DNA of 51,198 nt from NCBI GenBank assembly GCA_034437515.1, contig DAOTTX010000281.1:1-51198 (forward strand), written 5' to 3'. Within the stretch, counting starts at the first letter, position 1; each line of letters begins with the position of its first letter. The notes beneath the pieces are model-generated. The model was not told the DNA's origin. It searched no databases and was given only the letters and a program-made list of their open reading frames with translations. Both the position numbers and the translations under genes were made by a program. Shown here piece after piece: positions 44,438 through 51,198 of this stretch. The DNA is from DAOTTX01 sp034437515 (GTDB lineage Bacteria; Chloroflexota; Anaerolineae; Aggregatilineales; Phototrophicaceae).

Positions 44438-46105
44438 ATGCGTTCATCAGGATCATTTCAATTGACGACCGAAAACCAATCTGCCACCATCCAAGCCCTG
44501 CTCCAATTTGCGCTGCCCCTCGGGACGACGCTCATCACTGGCTCCGCAGATACGACGATCAACTGGGCGGTGAACATCCGCGCCCAGCCCCCGGCCTTCC
44601 CCGATATTCACGGTGGAGAACTGGCACTCGTCAGCATGGAAGTGCTGCGTGCATATGACAGCCGCATCAAACTCGCCGAAGTCGTCCAGGGCCTCGCGGA
44701 AGTCGGTGTGATCGCCGTCGCCATCAAAGAAAACACCTCACAGACAACGATTACCGTCGCCGGCGAATATGACCTCAGCCTGCTCGCGCTCCCCGAAGAC
44801 AGCAATCTGACCGCTATCGAACGTGCGATCAATAAGTTGATCGTCAACTACTCCGCACAGCTAACCCAACGGGCGATGGACATCCAACGCCAGCTCACCA
44901 GCCTGGCCGCTGAAAATCGCGACCTTAACAGCCTGTTGCAGATCATCGCCCGTGCGACCGCGAAGCCCATCGTCGTGCATGATGACGCCGGGGTGTTGAT
45001 GGCGCAGGTCTACCCCAACGTCGCCCGGCGGGGTGGCTCCGCCGGGCGCAACTTGATGCAAAACCTGCCTTATGGTGAGTTCCAACAGTGGTTAAGTGAC
45101 ACCCCTGCCGACACACAGCGGGCGATTTTGCCCAGCCCTATTGGTCACACGACTGTGCTCAAGGTCGAAAAGCGTGTAGCGGGGTATCTTTCTCTTGTTG
45201 ATAGTAGCGAAACCCTGGACGAGTTCGACCGGCTTATCCTCACCTATGGTGGTGATGTGTGTGCGATTGAACTCGCGAAAAGCCGCGCCATCAGCGCCGC
45301 CGTTGAACAGGCACGCGGTGACTGGATTCAGATGTGGTTAAGCGGCACCCCTGCCGACGATGATCTGCTGGCGACCCGTGCCCAACAAGCAGGGTTTGAC
45401 AGCAGTTCGGCATATATCGTCGCCGTGTTCCGTGCGGTGACCGATTCCGGCGCGGCGCTCCCGCTCGAGTCGTTGATTTCGCTGGTACGTGATGATATGA
45501 CGCGACGCAGTGTTAGCGGCGCGGTCGGGCAGTACGTCGATGTGATCGTCGCGCTGTATCCGCTGGAAGAAAACGCCTCATTCAAGCGCCTGCGTGACCA
45601 GACCGAGGAAATTCGGCAGCAACTCGCCATGCGTACCCCCAGCGGATTGGTCGCGGCGGGGATCAGCCGTCCGGTCAAAGGACTATCAACACTGCGTGAA
45701 GCCTATCGTGAGGCCAAAGACTCGGTGAGCATCGCGCAGGAACTCGGCGAACGCGAAGAAACCACCTTCTACGGTGATCTCAAGCTCTACCAGTTGTTGC
45801 TCGCGTTGAAGGAATACAATTTAAAGAATCTACGCCGGTTCTACGAAGAGTCGCTGCTGCCGTTGGTCGAACATGACGAGCGCAAACAGGGTGATCTGGT
45901 ACGCACCCTGAACGGTTTCTTCGAGGCCAACGGCAACCTGGCAAAAGCGGCGGGTGATCTCGATGTGCACCGGAATACGCTGGTTTACCGGCTGGAACGC
46001 ATCAGCGAACTCACCGGCCTCGACCTGGATGACTCCGATAACCGCTTGATCCTGCATCTGTCGCTGAAAATCCAGCGGGTGCTGGCGACCTTACCGGGAA
46101 GCTAA
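44438..46105 (+). CDS. PucR-type transcriptional regulator
   Basis: 555 residues. Residues ~15-130 are a PucR N-terminal domain (PLGTTLITGSADTTINWAVN; GVIAVAIKEN). A middle GGDEF-like fold follows (DSSSAYIVAVFRAVTD). The C-terminal ~65 residues are the PucR helix-turn-helix: TLNGFFEANGNLAKAAGDLD, VHRNTLVYRLERISELTGLD, with RLILHLSLKIQRVL at the end. PucR-family proteins control purine or amino-acid use, but the ligand here is unknown and no target operon is adjacent. There is no clear ribosome site. TATATT at 44385-44390 could be its -10. It overlaps the convergent cyclase gene by four bases. Confidence 0.85.
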   Translation: MRSSGSFQLTTENQSATIQALLQFALPLGTTLITGSADTTINWAVNIRAQPPAFPDIHGGELALVSMEVLRAYDSRIKLAEVVQGLAEVGVIAVAIKENTSQTTITVAGEYDLSLLALPEDSNLTAIERAINKLIVNYSAQLTQRAMDIQRQLTSLAAENRDLNSLLQIIARATAKPIVVHDDAGVLMAQVYPNVARRGGSAGRNLMQNLPYGEFQQWLSDTPADTQRAILPSPIGHTTVLKVEKRVAGYLSLVDSSETLDEFDRLILTYGGDVCAIELAKSRAISAAVEQARGDWIQMWLSGTPADDDLLATRAQQAGFDSSSAYIVAVFRAVTDSGAALPLESLISLVRDDMTRRSVSGAVGQYVDVIVALYPLEENASFKRLRDQTEEIRQQLAMRTPSGLVAAGISRPVKGLSTLREAYREAKDSVSIAQELGEREETTFYGDLKLYQLLLALKEYNLKNLRRFYEESLLPLVEHDERKQGDLVRTLNGFFEANGNLAKAAGDLDVHRNTLVYRLERISELTGLDLDDSDNRLILHLSLKIQRVLATLPGS

Positions 46106-47574
46106 ACCTGCTGCTTATTCGGGTCTATGAGTAGATACGCCTGCGCTTGCCCCATATTCTTGAGCGCCAGTGTACCGCGTGGCTCGAACTCGTAGGTATC
46201 TTTGAGAAGCTCGTAAGTCGCCTCACTCACTTGAATCCGACCGGGGACGCCGTGCGTCTCCATACGGCTGGCGATGTTGACTGTGTCCCCCCACAGGTCA
46301 TAGACCAACTTCTTCATGCCGATCACACCTGCCAGCGCCGACCCGCTGTGGATGCCGACCCGCAATGTGAGGTCATAACCATAGACGGCGTTCACCTGTT
46401 TGATCGCCTCCTGCATCGCCAGCGCCATCCGTGCGCTGCGTTCGGCGTGGTCAGAAGCCGGTTCCGGCAGACCAGAAGCGACCATGTAGGCATCGCCAAT
46501 CGTTTTGATCTTTTCCACGCGGTGTCGTTCCGCCAGCATATCAAAGGCGGAAAACACCCCGTTGAGCAAGTCCATCAGGTCATCTGGCGAAATCGACGCG
46601 GTCAGCCGAGTAAAGCCGACAAGATCGGCGAACATGACGGTCACATTGTCATAGTAATCGGCGACAGTTTCCTCGCCATTTTTGAGGTTTTCCGCGACCT
46701 TTCTCGGCAGCATATTCAGCAGCAAATTTTCCGACTTGGCGTGCTCACGTTCCAGTTGTCGCTTAGCGGCCTGCAACTCGATTTCCAATTTTTTGCGCTC
46801 GGTGATGTCCTGGATGTTGACGGCAGCGAAACTGGGGTTGTTGCCGTCCGCTTCACCGAAGGGGTTAATCGGCTCGAACTGTGTCATGAAATAGTGCCCC
46901 AGCCTGTCGTCATGGCCTTCGAACTCATATTCGAGGCCATCGCGGAGGCTGGCGCTTGCCTTCTCCCATTCAGCGCGATACTGTTCAGCGAAATCTGTGT
47001 AGATTGTCGCCAGCAGATCAGTAACCTTCTCACCAACAGCTTCTTCGGCGCGGGCTAGCCCCCACCGCTCGACCGTCTTGTTGATGCGTAGAACGCGATT
47101 TTCCGCGTCAATGAGACAGATCATCTGCGAGATGGAGTCCGTCGTCGCTTCCCATTCTTGCTTTGAGCGGGCGATGTCGAGCGTTTGCGCCTTCAGGCTA
47201 TTTTCCAGTTCGATCAAACGCCGCCCGATGGAAACACGCGCCATGAGTTCCGGCGGGCTAAACGGACGTGATACATAATCATCCGCGCCAGACTCCAGAC
47301 CGACGATCATATCCCTGTGTTCGCTGCGTGCCGTCAGGATGACGATATAAATATAATTCTCCGGGAACTCCTCGCGGATGCGCTTTGCCAGCGCGACCCC
47401 GTCCATTTCTGGCATCATCCAGTCAGAAAGTACGATCTGAATATGTTGCTCTCGAAGCATCTGTAACGCTTCCATACCGTTATTGGCAGTGAAGACCTCA
47501 TAGCCATCCAGGGTGAGCATCTCCTCCACCATAACGCGGTTCATCTTGATGTCATCAACAACCAATATCTTCAA
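46102..47574 (-). CDS. Receiver-PAS-class III adenylate cyclase
   Basis: 490 residues. The N-terminal receiver (residues ~1-120) begins MKILVVDDIKMNRV with phosphoacceptor D51 (VLSDWMMPEMDG) and ILTA; the usual K-P-F lysine is Arg (YVSRPFSPPEL). A PAS domain spans ~135-270. The coiled-coil ELQAAKRQLEREHAKSEN leads to the cyclase: VMFADLVGFTRLT and IGDAYMVASG supply metal Asp residues, VEKIKTIG and KLVYDLWGDTVN carry the Lys/Asp pair that favours ATP, and NIASRM the transition-state Arg. It should make cAMP. The activating kinase is not adjacent; the LOV kinase is the only histidine kinase in the window. Confidence 0.92.
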   Translation of the reverse strand: MKILVVDDIKMNRVMVEEMLTLDGYEVFTANNGMEALQMLREQHIQIVLSDWMMPEMDGVALAKRIREEFPENYIYIVILTARSEHRDMIVGLESGADDYVSRPFSPPELMARVSIGRRLIELENSLKAQTLDIARSKQEWEATTDSISQMICLIDAENRVLRINKTVERWGLARAEEAVGEKVTDLLATIYTDFAEQYRAEWEKASASLRDGLEYEFEGHDDRLGHYFMTQFEPINPFGEADGNNPSFAAVNIQDITERKKLEIELQAAKRQLEREHAKSENLLLNMLPRKVAENLKNGEETVADYYDNVTVMFADLVGFTRLTASISPDDLMDLLNGVFSAFDMLAERHRVEKIKTIGDAYMVASGLPEPASDHAERSARMALAMQEAIKQVNAVYGYDLTLRVGIHSGSALAGVIGMKKLVYDLWGDTVNIASRMETHGVPGRIQVSEATYELLKDTYEFEPRGTLALKNMGQAQAYLLIDPNKQQV

Positions 47575-47642
47575 GGTGTGTTATTGTCCAATATCTTAAT
47601 CCACGATCGTAGCTATTTTAGCAGATTATCTCTGGTCGGCGC

Positions 47643-47672
47643 TTGTCAACGTGTGCCAAACTCATATATAAT
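47643..47672 (+). promoter_or_regulatory. Sigma-70 promoter of the unknown three-gene set
   Basis: TTGTCA (47643-47648) and TATAAT (47667-47672), spaced by 18 bases. Transcription would begin near 47679, 90 bases before the first ATG at 47769. Confidence 0.65.
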
Positions 47673-47768
47673 CCGACGTTGAAAAGCATCTAATCCATAT
47701 AAACAGCCAGGTTCAATCCCCTCACAGACTTCCCTATTAGGACAGAAAAACACGTTGGAGGCTATCAA

Positions 47769-49322
47769 ATGTTGCCAAGCCAGCATTGGGCACAGAATTT
47801 TACCGTCAAACCGCAGGATGTCGAATACATCACCAACCTCTTGCTAGAAAAAGAAACACCGCTTTCCAGTTATCAGATCACACACCTTATCGTGGAGCAG
47901 CGCCTCACACAAGAGCGCGAAGTGCTGGAAGAGCGCTATAAGGACGCCGCCGTTTACAATCCATCCCAGGCCTACGAAGTCGGGCAGCGCCTGGTTTTCC
48001 CGGTGATGGAATATGTGACCGGCGTCATCACCGGGGTGCGCGAGGGCAATAACCCCGATTACGGCGCGTTTAGCGTCGTCGCCGTCGAATTCGAGGACGA
48101 GAGTGAACGAGAATTCGCCACCGCACTCGAAGCCGAGCATCCCCTCAACGGCGGGAACGGCAGCAGCGGCATCGCACCGGATAGCCTGACAGTCGATGAA
48201 ATTATGGATGAGATGGGCGATCCACTCCTCGAACAGGTCGAGATCTATCTAGAAGAAAACAGCGATCTTATCAGCATTGCCCATAAGTGGTTCCCGATGG
48301 ATTTGATGCTTGATGTTGACGATGGGCATTTAAATCTCACCGAGGCCGTGCTTGACATCAACCTCGGCGGCCCGATGAAGACCAGAAGCATCCTGCAAGA
48401 GATGGGCGGCCTGGGCAAATCTCACGAGAGCTTGCAAGAATTTTCGTTGAACTATTACCTCAACGAAGATCAACGATTTGACGAGGTTGGCGCGGCTGGT
48501 GAAGTTATGTGGTATCTCACCCGGATGGTACCGGAAGGCGTGCGTCAGCGCCCCAGCCTGCTCAAATATTCGGATCTGCCGCACAACCGCGAATATCTCA
48601 CCGATGATATGCGCCGGTTGGAAGCCGAAATCGGCGATGAGCTTTCCCCACTAGAGCCGGTTACCGGCATCGAGCACGGCACGGTCAAGCTGATTTATCC
48701 GCATCGCCGGGCTGGGACATTACCGTTAAGCGCGAAAATTCGCAATTTGTTCCCTCGCGCACGCAACACATCACGAATCTATGTTACGCTGGTAGACGAA
48801 GCCGACGACGAAGAATTTGTCGGGTGGGTGCTGCCCGAAGAACGGTACATCTACGGGCTGGGGTTGCTCTACACCAAGTATGCCCTACCGATTGGTGCTC
48901 ATGTGACCATCAAGCGCAGCGACGACCCCGGCAGAATTATCGTTGATCTGGATACCTACAAGGCCCGGTCGGAGTGGATCCCGCTGATGATGCCCAAAGG
49001 ACAGCAGTTCGGCTTTGAAACCAGTAAACGCGCTATCGGTGCAGATTACGACGATCTCATGATCCTCGGCATTGATGAGCTAGAAGCAGTTGATGCTTTG
49101 ATCGAAACCCACCGGAAGCAGCGTCAAAGCCTTGCCGCGACGATGAAATTATTGATCCCCAGCCTGGGTCAGCTTAACCCACAGGGGACGGCGCACGTCC
49201 AGACGATCTACAGCGCGGTGAACGTGCTACGGCGTTGCCCACCTGCTCCGATCATGGCGACACTCGAAGCCAACCCGGACTTTGAAAACGTCGGCGGACA
49301 CTACTGGCGTGTTGCGGATTAA
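47769..49322 (+). CDS. Unknown protein, possibly HARE-HTH-like
   Basis: 517 residues of no family I can name. No signal peptide or membrane segment. An N-terminal helical part (VEYITNLLLEKETPLSSYQI) resembles a HARE-HTH/winged-helix unit. A barrel-like section follows (YEVGQRLVFPVMEYVTGVIT). Further on are TLPLSAKIRNLFPRARNTSR and VTLVDEADDEEFVGWVLPEE. The end CPPAPIMATLEANPDFENVG GHYWRV again looks like a winged-helix tail. These hint at a DNA/RNA-binding role in transcription. TTGGAGG precedes the ATG. The two following genes are close and on the same strand. Confidence 0.65.
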   Translation: MLPSQHWAQNFTVKPQDVEYITNLLLEKETPLSSYQITHLIVEQRLTQEREVLEERYKDAAVYNPSQAYEVGQRLVFPVMEYVTGVITGVREGNNPDYGAFSVVAVEFEDESEREFATALEAEHPLNGGNGSSGIAPDSLTVDEIMDEMGDPLLEQVEIYLEENSDLISIAHKWFPMDLMLDVDDGHLNLTEAVLDINLGGPMKTRSILQEMGGLGKSHESLQEFSLNYYLNEDQRFDEVGAAGEVMWYLTRMVPEGVRQRPSLLKYSDLPHNREYLTDDMRRLEAEIGDELSPLEPVTGIEHGTVKLIYPHRRAGTLPLSAKIRNLFPRARNTSRIYVTLVDEADDEEFVGWVLPEERYIYGLGLLYTKYALPIGAHVTIKRSDDPGRIIVDLDTYKARSEWIPLMMPKGQQFGFETSKRAIGADYDDLMILGIDELEAVDALIETHRKQRQSLAATMKLLIPSLGQLNPQGTAHVQTIYSAVNVLRRCPPAPIMATLEANPDFENVGGHYWRVAD

Positions 49323-49379
49323 CCACTGGCGACCCAGCATGGCCTGGTATGCGCCAGATAAAGACGAAAGGACTATATC

Positions 49380-49805
49380 ATGCCATTACCTAAGCCGAGC
49401 GCACTAACGAAACCGACGCTCGAGACAAAATTTCATATCGACTATAAGTGGTGGGAACGCACAGAGGATGATCTGCGTGTTTACCTTCTCAGTCACCTAT
49501 TGCCCGAACAACGCGAAGCGGCAAGCCAGATCACCGAGGACAGCACGATTGACTACATCGACCCGGAGACGGGCGAAGTCCACCAATTAGACGCGCTGCA
49601 CGTCGCCATTCAAAAGGCCGCCGAGGACCCGCACTTTATCAGCGAACACACCTCACTGGTCGATAGTGTCTTTCGGGTATTGTTGAAAAACAACAACCAA
49701 CCGATGAACCCGGTTGAACTGGCAGCACCGACGCGCTACGATGCCGAGACAATCTTGAAAACGATCAGCGGCAGGCGTATCTATCGCGGCATCCGACCGG
49801 TTTAA
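49380..49805 (+). CDS. Unknown protein of the three-gene set
   Basis: 141 residues, soluble. IDYKWWERTEDDLRVYLLSH and a helical C-terminal half (PMNPVELAAPTRYDAETILK, TISGRRIYRGIRP) stand out; the latter resembles a winged-helix/recognition segment. GAAAGGAC precedes the ATG. It lies 57 bases after the 517-residue gene. Family not recognised. Confidence 0.7.
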   Translation: MPLPKPSALTKPTLETKFHIDYKWWERTEDDLRVYLLSHLLPEQREAASQITEDSTIDYIDPETGEVHQLDALHVAIQKAAEDPHFISEHTSLVDSVFRVLLKNNNQPMNPVELAAPTRYDAETILKTISGRRIYRGIRPV

Positions 49806-49880
49806 ATCGCCATTGAGAAAACACGGGTTGTCTGAAACAATTAAGTTACTTTTTAACGAGGGTAAGGGAGTTCAACCCGT

Positions 49881-50306
49881 ATGGGGCGTGTTATCAATCC
49901 CGATTCCATAGGGAAACGTCGTAACCAACTGATGCGCACCTCTGCTGAGATGCTGCGCCACCTCAGCCAGAAGCAAACCATCGACGACGAAGCGAAAGAC
50001 ATGCTGGCGCTACTGACAGAGTCTCTGCGTGAGATCGCCGATGGTATCACCGAATCCACCCGTGCGTGGGAAAAGCGTAATTACTGGGTCAAGATCGAAA
50101 AATTCGAACAGCGATGGGGCTGGTCGGATCTCTCAGCGACACAGCTTGAGAAGATGATCCTCCGGTCAGATTGGGGCGGTGTGCCGTCCATGATGGTCAA
50201 ACTACTACCACATTTCGCCGATATTAAGGTGACCAAGTTCACCCGCAAATCATCGGAGTGGGAAGGCGCATATCAACGGCTGCTGCAAGAGCAAAACGCG
50301 GGATAG
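49881..50306 (+). CDS. Unknown protein of the three-gene set
   Basis: 141 residues, helical and charged: RNQLMRTSAEMLRHLSQKQT, EAKDMLALLTESLREIADGI and EKRNYWVKIEKFEQRWGWSD. No membrane segment or signal peptide. AAGGGAG precedes the ATG. It lies 75 bases after the second member and completes the set. Family not recognised; the helical pattern fits an oligomeric or regulatory partner. Confidence 0.7.
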   Translation: MGRVINPDSIGKRRNQLMRTSAEMLRHLSQKQTIDDEAKDMLALLTESLREIADGITESTRAWEKRNYWVKIEKFEQRWGWSDLSATQLEKMILRSDWGGVPSMMVKLLPHFADIKVTKFTRKSSEWEGAYQRLLQEQNAG

Positions 50307-50313
50307 CCACCTC

Positions 50314-50335
50314 GAGGCATCCGGTGGGGTGCCTC
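50314..50335 (+). other. Hairpin after the three-gene set
   Basis: GAGGCA (50314-50319) pairs with TGCCTC (50330-50335) around TCCGGTGGGG. It could terminate the set, but no T-run follows. Confidence 0.4.
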
Positions 50336-50414
50336 ACACAACCCATATAACATAATCTTAGGACTTTCGCTCAGATTGTTCGTAAGAGGTTTTAATGGGT
50401 CAATTTTCTGGATT

Positions 50415-50444
50415 TTGAACTTTCTTGAACTTTCCTGATATTCT
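50415..50444 (+). promoter_or_regulatory. Possible promoter of the TolB-like gene, with a tandem TTGAACTTTC repeat
   Basis: TTGAACTTTC occurs twice in direct tandem (50415-50424 and 50425-50434). The first TTGAAC is 18 bases from TATTCT (50439-50444). The gene starts at 50465, leaving only a ~14-base leader. Confidence 0.35.
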
Positions 50445-50464
50445 CAAGCGAAAATCCTGAATCT

Positions 50465-51198
50465 ATGTTTATCATCACGCATCTCGCGCGCTTCGCACTG
50501 TTCCTGACGGTATTGGTTTGCATCGTGACGGGTACGTTCGTAGTTGGCAGTCAGCTCATGCGTAACCATGCACCAATGCTGGCGTTTGTCTCCGAACGGG
50601 ACGGCAACGAAGAAATCTATCTGATGGATGTGGCCTACGGCAAGCTCTACAACCTCACACAACACTATAACGACAATGAATATCCAGCGTGGTCACCGGA
50701 TGGTGGCAGGCTCGCGTTTCAATCCGTGCGTGAGGGCAGCACCAACATCTTTGTGTTTGACCTACACGCCGGGGAACTGACCGCCATCACCGACACACAG
50801 GAAACCAGTACGATCCCGGCGTGGTCACCCGATGGCTCAATGATCGCCGTTTCCGCCAGCAACGCCGAAGCCGAGCGCGAACTGCATGTGATTGATACGA
50901 TTGACGGTCGCCGGGTTCGGCTTACACCCGAAAACGAGTGGGGCACCGCACCAGATTGGTCACCGGATGACCAACGCATTGTTTACAGCAATGACGGCCT
51001 ATGGATCATCGACCAAACCGGGGAAAACATCCGCCAGCTCACGACCGGGATGGACGGGGCACCCACATGGTCACCGGACGGACGACAGATCGCCTACATA
51101 GCAGGCAATGAGGGCAACTGGGACATTTTCACGTTCGATCTGGCGACCGGCAAGACCAGCCGCATCACCCACAACCACGCCGCCGACCTCGACCCCCA
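50465..51198 (+). CDS. TolB/WD40-like beta-propeller protein (3' truncated by window)
   Basis: 244 codons up to the window end, no stop seen. It starts MFIITHLARFALFLTVLVCI, a single membrane anchor or uncleaved signal, then a periplasmic-type propeller. Four repeats carry the PD40 signature: YPAWSPDG, IPAWSPDG, APDWSPDD and APTWSPDG, each followed by a (R/S)-(L/I/M)-(A/I)-(F/Y/V) strand. This is the TolB-like fold, usually a protein-binding platform. No catalytic domain lies in the visible part. No ribosome site is clear. Confidence 0.8.
   Translation, partial: MFIITHLARFALFLTVLVCIVTGTFVVGSQLMRNHAPMLAFVSERDGNEEIYLMDVAYGKLYNLTQHYNDNEYPAWSPDGGRLAFQSVREGSTNIFVFDLHAGELTAITDTQETSTIPAWSPDGSMIAVSASNAEAERELHVIDTIDGRRVRLTPENEWGTAPDWSPDDQRIVYSNDGLWIIDQTGENIRQLTTGMDGAPTWSPDGRQIAYIAGNEGNWDIFTFDLATGKTSRITHNHAADLDP

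Overview
The window reads as a chromosomal segment of a moderately GC-rich free-living bacterium. The likeliest home is the phylum Chloroflexota, in or near Anaerolineae. This is inference from the long type-2-like IleRS, the large tandem-domain exported proteins, the class III cyclase fused to a receiver, and several hypothetical families whose look matches that phylum. No rRNA, tRNA, CRISPR array, transposase or phage gene was seen. Gene density is high and most genes lie in short same-strand runs.

Layout. Bases 1-7488 hold an arginine/carbamoyl-phosphate block: the tail of an unknown gene, then argD, argJ, a GNAT acetyltransferase, carA, a 12-codon mini-ORF and carB, mostly overlapping or tightly packed. 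A DUF1269 membrane protein follows at 7572-8075. It is separated by a long inverted repeat (8099-8159) from a minus-strand set: MFS transporter, exported WD40-like propeller, HEAT-repeat protein, short Hsp70 and a very large exported subtilase (S8) with seven Cys-pair modules. Then come four minus-strand genes: FHA protein, hpt, cca and a membrane-anchored hypothetical. A plus-strand TGS/uridine-kinase-type nucleoside kinase converges on a LOV-PAS histidine kinase.

From 25054 there is a chorismate mutase-DAHP synthase fusion converging on a minus-strand run of an IrrE-like protein, rsmD, a UroD-family protein and a large polytopic membrane protein. A plus-strand run of two GNATs and alaX faces a CDF metal exporter. 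Then comes a block of poorly known genes (33259-37618): two tandem paralogs, two membrane-anchored TPR proteins and two small anchored proteins. Next is an ECF sigma/anti-sigma pair with a DUF2892 gene. Both sigma and DUF2892 are preceded by the same promoter-like sequence. Divergent from sigma lies ileS behind a roughly 320-base leader with a convincing multi-helix fold.

The last part holds an exported PPC-domain-like protein, a PucR-type regulator converging on a receiver-PAS-adenylate cyclase, a three-gene set of unknown function (47769-50306) and the start of a TolB-like propeller protein cut by the window end.

The observations most worth following are the folded RNA in front of ileS, the self-consistent ECF sigma promoter pair, the blue-light (LOV) kinase with a ribbon-helix-helix-like head, the Cys-pair subtilase, and the unnamed gene sets at 33259-37618 and 47769-50306.
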